From NCBI GenBank assembly GCA_020342155.1, contig CP070842.1:1368405-1432404 (forward strand): a stretch of 64,000 nucleotides of DNA, written 5' to 3'. Of this stretch, positions 8,105 to 15,309 are shown piece after piece. A model generated the notes under the pieces. That model made no database searches, was not told where the DNA came from, and saw only the letters and a list, made by a program, of their open reading frames with translations. The stretch is from Dehalococcoidales bacterium (GTDB taxonomy: Bacteria > Chloroflexota > Dehalococcoidia > Dehalococcoidales > Fen-1064). A program made the translations under genes and the position numbers. Positions within the stretch are counted from its first letter, which is position 1; the number at the start of each line of letters is the position of its first letter.

Positions 8105-8804
8105 ATTCTGAGGAATCGATGTCTATGCCCAGGATTGAGGCAGCGTCGATTAATGAGTTCACTTCATAGTCTGGTTTTGTATCATGTGACCATGTTCTGT
8201 CATTCCTGTTTAACCAACAGGTTACGATTCCTACTTCACCGGCTCCAATAATGTCGTAACTCGAGTCTCCTATATGGATGATATTCTCCGGCTTAACTCC
8301 ATATTGGTCAATAATCTCTGAAAAGAACCTCTTGTCAGCGCTTGCCTTATATGACTCTATCTGTTCGGAAGTGATGACTCTGTCGAAAGGGTACAGTTGT
8401 CTTAGCGGTCCGAGCATATCATCATCGGTGTCACTGGCAAGGCATATTGGATATTCCTTGCTCACCGATTCCAAAAAAGGTACAGTGTCGTCATAGAGGG
8501 TGCTGAAGGGATGTTGATGCGCTAGTACTACCGCCGCCTCTTTTGGGTCGAAATCAAGGCTAATCTCCGGGAAGAACCTAGAGTACATCGTCTCGAATAT
8601 CACCTTCAGCGGGACATACGGCCGTTCCTCAATAATCTGGTCATCAATCAATTGAAATAACAAGTCTCCGACACGATTCCAGTATTCATCGGCCAGTTCA
8701 GCGGTGTATCTGTCCTTCAAGAACGTCCGCCAGACAGCGTGTCTTATGCTGCCGATATCCACCAGTGTCCCGAACATATCTATGCTTGCAACTCTGAACT
8801 CCAT
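8094..8804 (-). CDS. HAD superfamily hydrolase
   Basis: A 236-residue HAD hydrolase with an alpha-helical cap. Motif I is D9-M-F-G-T (ASIDMFGTLVDIG), motif II is in LASDTDDDM, and motif III/IV is in HIGDSSYDIIGAGEVG. The DMFGT form of motif I, with Phe where phosphatases usually have Asp, resembles haloacid dehalogenase and related members that lack the second aspartate acid/base; phosphatase activity should not be assumed. I chose the start at 8804, which has AGGGGAC upstream; a reading to 8873 has no ribosome site and adds an unconserved leader. The 3' end overlaps the convergent nitroreductase gene. Confidence 0.82.
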   Translation of the reverse strand: MEFRVASIDMFGTLVDIGSIRHAVWRTFLKDRYTAELADEYWNRVGDLLFQLIDDQIIEERPYVPLKVIFETMYSRFFPEISLDFDPKEAAVVLAHQHPFSTLYDDTVPFLESVSKEYPICLASDTDDDMLGPLRQLYPFDRVITSEQIESYKASADKRFFSEIIDQYGVKPENIIHIGDSSYDIIGAGEVGIVTCWLNRNDRTWSHDTKPDYEVNSLIDAASILGIDIDSSEFTP

Positions 8805-8971
8805 CAATGTCCCCTGTCGTAACCAGTAAATATTCTGGTTGGTATCCTGACCTGCCTCTGATGATTGTAACATATGCGAATCTGGAATTCATAAATCAAG
8901 GCCGACTGGATAGCCACGAACAAAACGGGACTTGGAGTCTTGTGTGCACGTCTAAAGTATTGCAGGATTTC

Positions 8972-9001
8972 TTGACACTTCCTCCGGCAAACGGCTAAAA
9001 T
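8972..9001 (+). promoter_or_regulatory. Promoter of the tRNA-Phe/tRNA-Gly unit
   Basis: TTGACA (8972-8977) and TAAAAT (8996-9001), spaced 18 bases, end 9 bases before the tRNA-Phe 5' end. Confidence 0.7.
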
Positions 9002-9010
9002 AGCCTTTGC

Positions 9011-9086
<76 letters not shown>

Positions 9087-9092
9087 TCAGGG

Positions 9093-9168
9093 GCGGAAGT
9101 AGTTCAGTGGCTAGAACGCCTCCTTGCCAAGGAGGAGGTCGCGAGTTCGAATCTCGTCTTCCGCTCCA
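9093..9168 (+). tRNA. tRNA-Gly (GCC)
   Basis: Acceptor GCGGAAG pairs with CTTCCGC, the anticodon loop CTTGCCAAG gives GCC, the T arm is GCGAGTTCGAATCTCGT, and CCA is encoded. It follows tRNA-Phe after 6 bases, in one transcription unit. Confidence 0.97.
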
Positions 9169-9254
9169 ATATTTTATATCATAAGCACCGCTTTACTGAT
9201 TTAAGTGGTACTGGTATTATCTGGGTACCCGAATAAAAAAAGGAGGTACGTGCC

Positions 9255-10073
9255 ATGGCTACGGGAAATGGTACCTTGCAGGGGAAGGTGGTGATTATCA
9301 CCGGCGGCGGTACTGGCCTGGGCAAGATGACGGCGTTGCTCATGGCTAAGGAGGGGGCTGATATTGTAATTGCCGCCCGTCGTGTCGGCGCCATCGAGCA
9401 GACCGCTAAAGAGGTCAGAGATATTGGACCCAGGGCACTGGCAATTCCTACCGATGTCAAAGACAGCCAGCAGGTCAATAGCATGGTGGAACGGACATTG
9501 GCAGAGATGGGAGGGCTCGATATCCTGGTAAATAACGCCGGTATTGTTCGCGGCCAGGAACGCAAACCGCTCTGGGAGATAACCGACGAGGAATGGCACC
9601 TCGGCATTAATACCAACCTTACCGGTGCCTTCCACTGCTCCCGGGCAGTGATAAAACACTTCCTCGACCAAGGGCATGGGAAGATTATCAACATTGCTTC
9701 CGGCAATGGTATGAGGGGACAACGGGGCGATTTCATGTACGGCACTGCCAAGGCCGGCCTAATCAATTTCACCCGTATCCTGGCGACTACGTTTGCTCCG
9801 AACAACATCCAGGTAAACTGCATTGCTCCCGGTTTCATTGATGTCACACAGTTGCAGCCGGAGCCGGTTTCCAGTGCGTTTTTCCGGAATGCTCAATTCA
9901 TTCCTGTTGGGCGCTTCGGGGTACCGGAAGACATCGGGCACCTGGCCCTGTTTTTAGCTTCTGAAGCTTCCGATTACATCACAGGTGGTCTGTTTGCCAA
10001 TGACGGCGGTGGTCTGGCTGGAGGCGTCTCCCCGACCGGATATGCACCGGTTATCGCAATGGAGGAGGACTAA
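9255..10073 (+). CDS. Short-chain dehydrogenase/reductase (active-type)
   Basis: A 272-residue classical SDR. The nucleotide-binding motif TGGGTGLG is at 16-23, NNAG at 93-96, the catalytic Ser at about S149 (IASGNG) and YxxxK is Y162-GTA-K166. All residues needed for NAD(P)-dependent oxidation or reduction of a hydroxyl/keto group are therefore present. The start ATG is preceded by AAAGGAGG. The second SDR gene begins 1 base after this stop codon, with its ribosome site inside this gene, so the two are translationally close and probably form one complex. The substrate is unknown; hydroxyacyl-CoA or steroid-like substrates are possible. Confidence 0.9.
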   Translation: MATGNGTLQGKVVIITGGGTGLGKMTALLMAKEGADIVIAARRVGAIEQTAKEVRDIGPRALAIPTDVKDSQQVNSMVERTLAEMGGLDILVNNAGIVRGQERKPLWEITDEEWHLGINTNLTGAFHCSRAVIKHFLDQGHGKIINIASGNGMRGQRGDFMYGTAKAGLINFTRILATTFAPNNIQVNCIAPGFIDVTQLQPEPVSSAFFRNAQFIPVGRFGVPEDIGHLALFLASEASDYITGGLFANDGGGLAGGVSPTGYAPVIAMEED

Positions 10074-10074
10074 G

Positions 10075-10830
10075 ATGGTCTCTAAGGAATACAGTCTGAG
10101 TGGTAAAATAGCCCTGATTGCTGGGGACAGTAAGTACTGGAGCAAGTATGCAGGGGCAGCCCTGGCCGAAGCTGGTGCCGATGTAGCCATCGCTGCTCGA
10201 AACACGAAGCGGCTGGAAGAGGCTGCCGAGGAAGTCCGCCACCAGGGACAGAAAGTATTAGCCCTGCCTACCGATATGACCGATGCCGCACAGGTGCAGA
10301 AAATGGTAGACCAGGTTGTTACCGAACTCGGTCGAATAGATATTCTGGTGAATGCCAATGACCTGCTTCTGGCCAAACCTTTCCTCGAGACATCGGAGAG
10401 CGAATGGCACCGGATTTTTGATGTCAACCTGAATTCTGTATTCAACTGTTGCCGGGTGGTAGGCAAGCAGATGATCAAACAGGGTAAGGGAAGGATTATC
10501 AACCTTATCTCGTGTATGGCTGAAAGGGGAGTCGAGAATTTTGCCGCCTACTGCGCTGCCATGGGGGGCGTACTGCAACTGACCCGGGCACTGGATATCG
10601 AATGGGCCAAACATGGTATCACAGTGAATGCCATCGGCACTGGTTGGATGTCCGAAACTGAGCAGACCGGAGCACCACAGGAAGAGCTTCTCTTAAAATA
10701 CATCCCCGTGAAGCGTTATGGTCATCCCAGAGAGATGGGTCAACTGCTGGTGTACCTGGCATCTGACACCACAGACTTCTTCAGCGGCCAGTTCCTCTAT
10801 GTTGATGGCGCTGCTATGTCTCACCTTTAG
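10075..10830 (+). CDS. SDR-family protein, probably catalytically inactive partner
   Basis: A 251-residue SDR homologue of the preceding gene that has lost the key residues. Where the TGxxxGxG loop should be it reads GDSKYWSK (17-24); NNAG is NAND (93-96); and YxxxK is Y159-CAA-M163, so the catalytic lysine is Met. The serine (S146) and overall fold are kept. The start ATG at 10075 has GGAGGAG just upstream; longer readings overlap the first SDR. A pseudoenzyme subunit that stabilises the active SDR, as described for the BbsCD heterotetramer in anaerobic toluene degradation, is a reasonable inference. Substrate unknown. Confidence 0.85.
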   Translation: MVSKEYSLSGKIALIAGDSKYWSKYAGAALAEAGADVAIAARNTKRLEEAAEEVRHQGQKVLALPTDMTDAAQVQKMVDQVVTELGRIDILVNANDLLLAKPFLETSESEWHRIFDVNLNSVFNCCRVVGKQMIKQGKGRIINLISCMAERGVENFAAYCAAMGGVLQLTRALDIEWAKHGITVNAIGTGWMSETEQTGAPQEELLLKYIPVKRYGHPREMGQLLVYLASDTTDFFSGQFLYVDGAAMSHL

Positions 10831-10845
10831 TCTGGGCTAACAACA

Positions 10846-11580
10846 TCACACGCCGTAGCTCAGTCGAGCCGACAGGCGCACAGGCAGATCGTACGCCTGC
10901 ATCTTTTCCTGAGTGGAACGTATGTCGTAGGGGGTGCGGTAGAGACTTACCAGTTGCTGCTGGCTGTCGTAGATGGCGTAAGCAGCGTCCGGGTTGCCAT
11001 CGCGGGGCTGCCCTACGCTACCGGGATTGATAATCAGGCGGCTTTCCTTCGTTGTCACCGGACTGTCCGGCAGGAGATATCGCGCGGAACAGTCTTCGTT
11101 CTCGTCACAAGTAAATACCACTGGCTGGTGTGAGTGACCTACCAGGCAGAACCGCGTCTCAAAGTAGGCGAGATTCTGGAGGGCGGCTCCGGAGGATAGC
11201 AGATATTCCCGGATGGGCTCTCTGGGGCTGCCGTGCGTCAGGGTGAAGTCGCCTGATTCGCTTATTAAAGGCAGGTTGCTGATGTATTCGATATCCTCGT
11301 CGCTGAGTCGCTGCGCCGTCCACTGATTGGCAGCGGCAGCGTCCGGGTTGAAGTCGGAGATGCTAATCTTCCCGATAGCTGCCCAGTCATGGTTACCGGC
11401 GACACATATATTAGTTGTCTTGCGGATGATAGCCAGGCACTCCCGTGGGTCTGGACCGTAACCGACAACATCTCCCAGACACCATATCTCATCAGCCCCT
11501 CCCCGGTGTTCGATATCGTCAAGTACTGTGGTCAGGGCTGCCAGATTTGAGTGGATATCAGCAATAATTGCATAGCGCAT
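10846..11580 (-). CDS. Calcineurin-like metallophosphoesterase
   Basis: A 244-residue cytoplasmic phosphoesterase with every canonical motif: DIHSN near the N-terminus, GDVVGYG, GNHDW, a later THGSP, and GHSHQP. These motifs hold two metal ions that hydrolyse phosphomono- or diesters. The arrangement and length match the YfcE/MJ0936-like group (often annotated as metallophosphatase family or diadenosine tetraphosphatase-like). It lies 8 bp downstream of the histidine kinase gene on the same strand, so it probably belongs to the kinase/regulator operon, although no functional link is known. Confidence 0.88.
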   Translation of the reverse strand: MRYAIIADIHSNLAALTTVLDDIEHRGGADEIWCLGDVVGYGPDPRECLAIIRKTTNICVAGNHDWAAIGKISISDFNPDAAAANQWTAQRLSDEDIEYISNLPLISESGDFTLTHGSPREPIREYLLSSGAALQNLAYFETRFCLVGHSHQPVVFTCDENEDCSARYLLPDSPVTTKESRLIINPGSVGQPRDGNPDAAYAIYDSQQQLVSLYRTPYDIRSTQEKMQAYDLPVRLSARLSYGV

Positions 11581-11588
11581 ATCGCACC

Positions 11589-13277
11589 TCAGATGTCTGC
11601 CGGAATCGAAGGTGAGTAGCTGCTCTGAATGGGGAGCTCAGTAATCACCGTCGTCCCCACGCCCGGTTCTGATTCTATTTTCAGCCTTGCCCCGATGAGC
11701 TGGGCCCGTTCCTGCATCCCGGCAAGTCCCAGTTTACCGGCAACTGCCAGGTCTTCGATTCTTCCCGGTAGCTCAAAACCGATGCCATCATCCTTTACGG
11801 TGATTGTTGCCATATTATTGTTGAATTCAACTTTAACCCAGGCTCTTGTGGCATGAGAATGCTTCCACATATTCCTGAGGGCCTCTTGGACAATGCGGAA
11901 AAGCACCAGTTCTGTCTCTGGGGGAAACCGGTGTACCAAACCCAGCACGTTCATCTCTATGGTTATCCCGGAGAGATTGCTCAAATCTGAGGTAAGCCAT
12001 TCCAATGCCGGGAGTAGACCCAGGTCGTCCAATAGGGAGGGGCGTAGGTCCTGGCTGAAACGGCGGACCCCGTCTGATATTTGGCTGATGCGTTGCCGTA
12101 TTTCCTCCAGCCGCATGGTGTCTTCCGGTGTGAAGTGGCTGGAGTTGGAAGCAAGCTCATCAATCTCGTGCAGGAGGATAACCAGCCCCTGCGTGGTATC
12201 ATCGTGAAGCTCTTGGGCAATGCGACGGCGCTCCTCTTCCTGGGCCCGGGTGACCTGCCGCAGGTAAAACCTTAGCGTCCGCTGTATCTGTTTTTCCTGC
12301 CGTGCCATTGAGCGTTCTACCGAGTACATTCTGGAGTTCTCAATGGCCATGCCCACCTGCCCGCCGATAATAGTAAGCAGCTCTACTTCGTCTTCCTCGA
12401 ATCGCCGTGATTGCCGTCCCGCTACAGTAAGGGTACCCACCACCTTGTCTTTGGCTTTCAGAGGGACGATAAGCTGTGCCTGAATACCCTCCTGTCTGAC
12501 CACATCGCGGGTAAGCCTCGGGTCCTGGGCCGAGTTGGCTATCTGCAAAGGCTCACCGGTCCTGGCAACCTGACCATTGAAACCTTCACCGACCTTCAGT
12601 CCTTTCAAACCATCGACAAAGCTGTTGGGCACCCCGCGAAACGCCCTCATATGAAGCTCGTTCGTCCTGTCGTCCAGCAGAAATAGCAGGGCGACGTCCA
12701 GGCCTGTGACCTCACAGACGGTGTCAGCGGCTACATCGAGAACCTCCCCCAGCTCAAGTGATTGGGAGACGACCTCGGAGACAGCGTTGATGGCAGACAG
12801 CCTCTTGGCAGTATTCCCAATAAGGTCAAGGGATGCTTGGAGCTCCTGTTTGGTCTTTTCCAGGTCTTGCATCGCCGCCTGTCGGCGACTCTGTTCTCTC
12901 CGGTAGCTCTCGAACCACACGTTCACCAGGCCGCCAACGATGATAATGGCACCAACCTCGAACAGTGCATCTGGCGGACTTGGGGACAGAGAGATTGCTC
13001 GTGGTAGCATAATGGCCAATGCTAACACTAGGGCAGCCAGACCACCACCTATCCTGAAGGCGAAGCCGGCGTAGGTTATCGGTAGCAGGAAATAGACTCG
13101 CTCCAGAGTTTGTCTCGTCAGGTTCAAGAATGAGAATATGGTCGGGGAGCTGAAACCTAGTATTTGCTCTGGGTAGTGGCAGATAGTGCCCACGACGAAC
13201 ATGAGCAGCACAATCCAGAAACGGGGATTCGACAGTATCTTGAATATTGGGCTCATCTTGAGTGAGACCATAGGCAC
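11589..13277 (-). CDS. Membrane sensor histidine kinase, GAF domain, NarL-type
   Basis: A 562-residue kinase. Residues 15-125 hold about four hydrophobic segments (an MHYT/MASE-like membrane sensor of no recognised family). A short coiled coil (128-160) leads into a GAF domain (161-315), then a HisKA_3 dimerisation domain with the phospho-acceptor H358 in RIAQELHDDTTQGL, and a HATPase domain with N-box around 470 (ALRNMWKHS) and G-boxes (DDGIGFE, GLAGMQER). This is the NarX/DegS-type architecture that phosphorylates LuxR-type regulators. Its partner is the response regulator gene 33 bp upstream on the same strand. The ligand of the GAF domain is unknown. Confidence 0.9.
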   Translation of the reverse strand: MPMVSLKMSPIFKILSNPRFWIVLLMFVVGTICHYPEQILGFSSPTIFSFLNLTRQTLERVYFLLPITYAGFAFRIGGGLAALVLALAIMLPRAISLSPSPPDALFEVGAIIIVGGLVNVWFESYRREQSRRQAAMQDLEKTKQELQASLDLIGNTAKRLSAINAVSEVVSQSLELGEVLDVAADTVCEVTGLDVALLFLLDDRTNELHMRAFRGVPNSFVDGLKGLKVGEGFNGQVARTGEPLQIANSAQDPRLTRDVVRQEGIQAQLIVPLKAKDKVVGTLTVAGRQSRRFEEDEVELLTIIGGQVGMAIENSRMYSVERSMARQEKQIQRTLRFYLRQVTRAQEEERRRIAQELHDDTTQGLVILLHEIDELASNSSHFTPEDTMRLEEIRQRISQISDGVRRFSQDLRPSLLDDLGLLPALEWLTSDLSNLSGITIEMNVLGLVHRFPPETELVLFRIVQEALRNMWKHSHATRAWVKVEFNNNMATITVKDDGIGFELPGRIEDLAVAGKLGLAGMQERAQLIGARLKIESEPGVGTTVITELPIQSSYSPSIPADI

Positions 13278-13310
13278 AACACCTCGAGTATCAAAAAAGC
13301 GGTATCCTAA

Positions 13311-13970
13311 TCAGGGAAGGTCGTCTAGACTGAGCAGGCCCCGCTTCAGCCCGTACAGGACGGCTTCCGTGCGTGAAGCAACCCCCAGCTTATTGAAGAT
13401 ATTCCCCAGGTGTACCTGCACCGTGCGTGGGCTGAGAAAAAGCTGTTCGGCAATATCCTTATTACTAATGCCCTTGGCTGCCATTTTCAGAATCTCCGCC
13501 TCACGCTCACTGAGGACATCCACTGCCTTGGCTTCACCAGAGTCGGCAGCAATCAGGCGGCGTACCACACGGCTGGCAACCACCGGGTGCAGAACCGACT
13601 CCCCGGCATATACCGCCCGAATCGCATCTATCAGTTCGTGGACACGTACGCCCTTCAACAGGTATCCGGCAGCCCCCGCCTCGAGGAGGGCGAAGATGTA
13701 CTGGTCATTATCATAGGCGGTGAGTATCAGTACGGCGGTAGGTATTGATAGAGTCTTAATCTGTTTGGTGGCCTCGATTCCGTTAAGCTTGGGCATGCGG
13801 ATGTCCATGACGACGACATCCGGCTTCAGCTCGCTGGCCAACCGGACCGCCTCTTCGCCGTCATCGGCCTCACCAACAACCTCCATGTCCGGTTCACGCT
13901 GAATAAATTCGCGTGTCCCCTCTCGCATGATAACGTGGTCTTCGGCCAGAAGGACCCTGATCTTTGCCAT
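13311..13970 (-). CDS. NarL/LuxR-family response regulator
   Basis: A 219-residue two-domain regulator. The receiver domain (1-120) has the acidic pair E10-D11 and the phosphorylation site D56 (VVVMDIRMP), plus the switch Thr/Lys region (LTAYDND, LLKGV). The C-terminal LuxR-type HTH (about 150-215; LSEREAEILKMAAKGISNKD, then LFLSPRTVQVHLGNIFNKLG) binds DNA. It is the first gene of a minus-strand unit with the GAF histidine kinase and a phosphoesterase. The divergent Cys-rich gene at 14280 lies across a 309-bp intergenic region and is a possible target. Confidence 0.93.
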   Translation of the reverse strand: MAKIRVLLAEDHVIMREGTREFIQREPDMEVVGEADDGEEAVRLASELKPDVVVMDIRMPKLNGIEATKQIKTLSIPTAVLILTAYDNDQYIFALLEAGAAGYLLKGVRVHELIDAIRAVYAGESVLHPVVASRVVRRLIAADSGEAKAVDVLSEREAEILKMAAKGISNKDIAEQLFLSPRTVQVHLGNIFNKLGVASRTEAVLYGLKRGLLSLDDLP

Positions 13971-14279
13971 AGTATTTCGTCAACGACTCCTATATCTGCA
14001 ATTATACTCTGCCTGGATAGTCACTTCAACAGTGCGTAAGGTAGAGAGTGGCCTCATCGATAAGCCATTTGGCGTAGTCAAGAGGTATGACAAGCAAGCA
14101 TGGCTGATAAGACAGGTATTAAGTCAGTGTTCCATAGGGTGTGCTTGGTCAGCGTATCTCAGAATAATACTTACCTGAAGTAATAAATAGGCAGGGTAGC
14201 AGATGGCAATCGGTCGGGGACAGGGTATGCTAGAAGTGGATAAAGAAAGAGATAGCCTCTCAAGAAAGGAGACAACGAA
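13971..14279. other. Divergent intergenic region, nothing recognised
   Basis: The stretch separates the response regulator from the Cys-motif gene. I see a ribosome site (AAAGGAGAC) just before 14280 but no convincing promoter pair, palindrome or RNA structure. A binding site for the adjacent NarL-type regulator could be here but none stands out. Confidence 0.4.
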
Positions 14280-14927
14280 ATGAAAGAGGCGATTTTAAAG
14301 AAAGCATATACGGTGGAACCAATGGCGGTAGAAGAGACCACAGAAGACATCGCAGAAGACAAGGTACTGTCGGTAGCACCAGAGGGTGTCGAGGCACACC
14401 TCGAGAGGGGCAAGGAACATTATGAGTCTGGGCGGTATGTGGAGGCCCTGGCTGAGTTCGATGCTATCCTTCAGGTTGCCCCGGGTCATATTGAGACGCG
14501 GATATTGATTCGAAAGTCCAAAGAAGGACTGGCAGCGCCGGAGGTCGAAACAGTCGAGGGGGAAGAGGAAGCGGCTGGTGGCAAACAGAGAGACTGCGTC
14601 TGGGTACGACTTGGTATGGTATCACAGCGTATCTGCACCAACAATATGGATTGTGTCACCTGTGAGTTTGACCAGATAATGCAGGAGAAGATGGCTAACC
14701 CGGATACAGAGGTCGATTCCACATTAACGACCCTCGAAGAGGCGTCGGGTAATGAAAGGTTGTGCCGGTATGCTATTAAGGGGGATGTCTCCTATCGACT
14801 TTGCAGCCGCGTTTTTCAGTGTGCTACCTGTGAATTTGCCCAGATGATGGAAGACGAACTCCAGAAGAAACTGGACAGGCTTGCCATCCGTCGTGAGGCG
14901 ATGCGTAAGAGGGCTGAAAGCCAGTAA
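14280..14927 (+). CDS. TPR-like protein with duplicated C-x12-C-x5-C-x2-C motif
   Basis: A 215-residue soluble protein. Residues 37-85 form one and a half TPR-like helical repeats (AHLERGKEHYESGRYVEALA...). Two copies of an identical Cys spacing follow: C106/C119/C125/C128 and C162/C175/C181/C184, each ending TCEFxQxM. The motif resembles Cys modules I recall from GcvH-like and signalling proteins of anaerobes, and probably binds zinc or an Fe-S centre. The tail (190-215) is basic and helical. Function is unknown; the position opposite a NarL-type two-component system suggests a regulatory or redox-sensing role. A strong terminator follows. Confidence 0.72.
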   Translation: MKEAILKKAYTVEPMAVEETTEDIAEDKVLSVAPEGVEAHLERGKEHYESGRYVEALAEFDAILQVAPGHIETRILIRKSKEGLAAPEVETVEGEEEAAGGKQRDCVWVRLGMVSQRICTNNMDCVTCEFDQIMQEKMANPDTEVDSTLTTLEEASGNERLCRYAIKGDVSYRLCSRVFQCATCEFAQMMEDELQKKLDRLAIRREAMRKRAESQ

Positions 14928-14956
14928 TACTTGGCTCAGGTAACCGGATAATTCTC

Positions 14957-14987
14957 AAGGGCAGGCACGAGATGCCTGCCCTTTTTC
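14957..14987 (+). terminator. Intrinsic terminator of the Cys-motif gene
   Basis: AAGGGCAGGCA (14957-14967) pairs with TGCCTGCCCTT (14973-14983) around a CGAGA loop and runs into a T tract. The 3' two-thirds of this terminator is repeated at 17585 (see direct repeat). Confidence 0.85.
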
Positions 14988-15017
14988 TATACAAGCCGTA
15001 ATGGTCAGTGATATAAT
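14963..15017 (+). repeat. 55-bp direct repeat, left copy
   Basis: This copy matches 17585-17639 with a single mismatch (T at 14999, A at 17621). It spans the loop and right arm of the terminator, a spacer, and an extended -10 promoter element TGATATAAT (15009-15017). The left copy retains the complete terminator; the right copy has lost the outer left arm. Confidence 0.92.
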
Positions 15018-15309
15018 ATGTTCCGAGAATATTGACACACAACGATACTGTATCTTAGCACAAGTGAGCCCTTTGCGGGTGGCGGAAGATGTAAGGTCGC
15101 CAGAATCCCAGATTTAGTTCCTATAGTCGGTACCTTATTCTTGTTTGTCAGTGATGCAATTGGGTGTATCGGAGATAAGACAAGAAGAGACCAAGTATGA
15201 CTAAACTAATCTGGATTTTCAGAGATACAGCACTCTCTATTTAGCCAATCACTTAAGTGTAGCGAAGAATATGATGAAAACGGCGAATCCCAATTTAGGA
15301 GTAACGTAA
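15018..15309 (+). other. Long leader of the secreted phosphoesterase gene
   Basis: About 290 bp lie between the extended -10 of the left direct repeat and the phosphoesterase ATG. A segment GGTGGCGGAAGATGTAAGG with flanking GGCG/CGCC complementarity (about 15078-15101) can fold, but I cannot match it to a known riboswitch. No open frame of note is present. Confidence 0.4.

Noticed and set aside
15018-15309. Cyclic-di-GMP riboswitch in the leader of the secreted phosphoesterase gene
   Set aside because: The conserved GEMM core is absent; only generic hairpins are seen.
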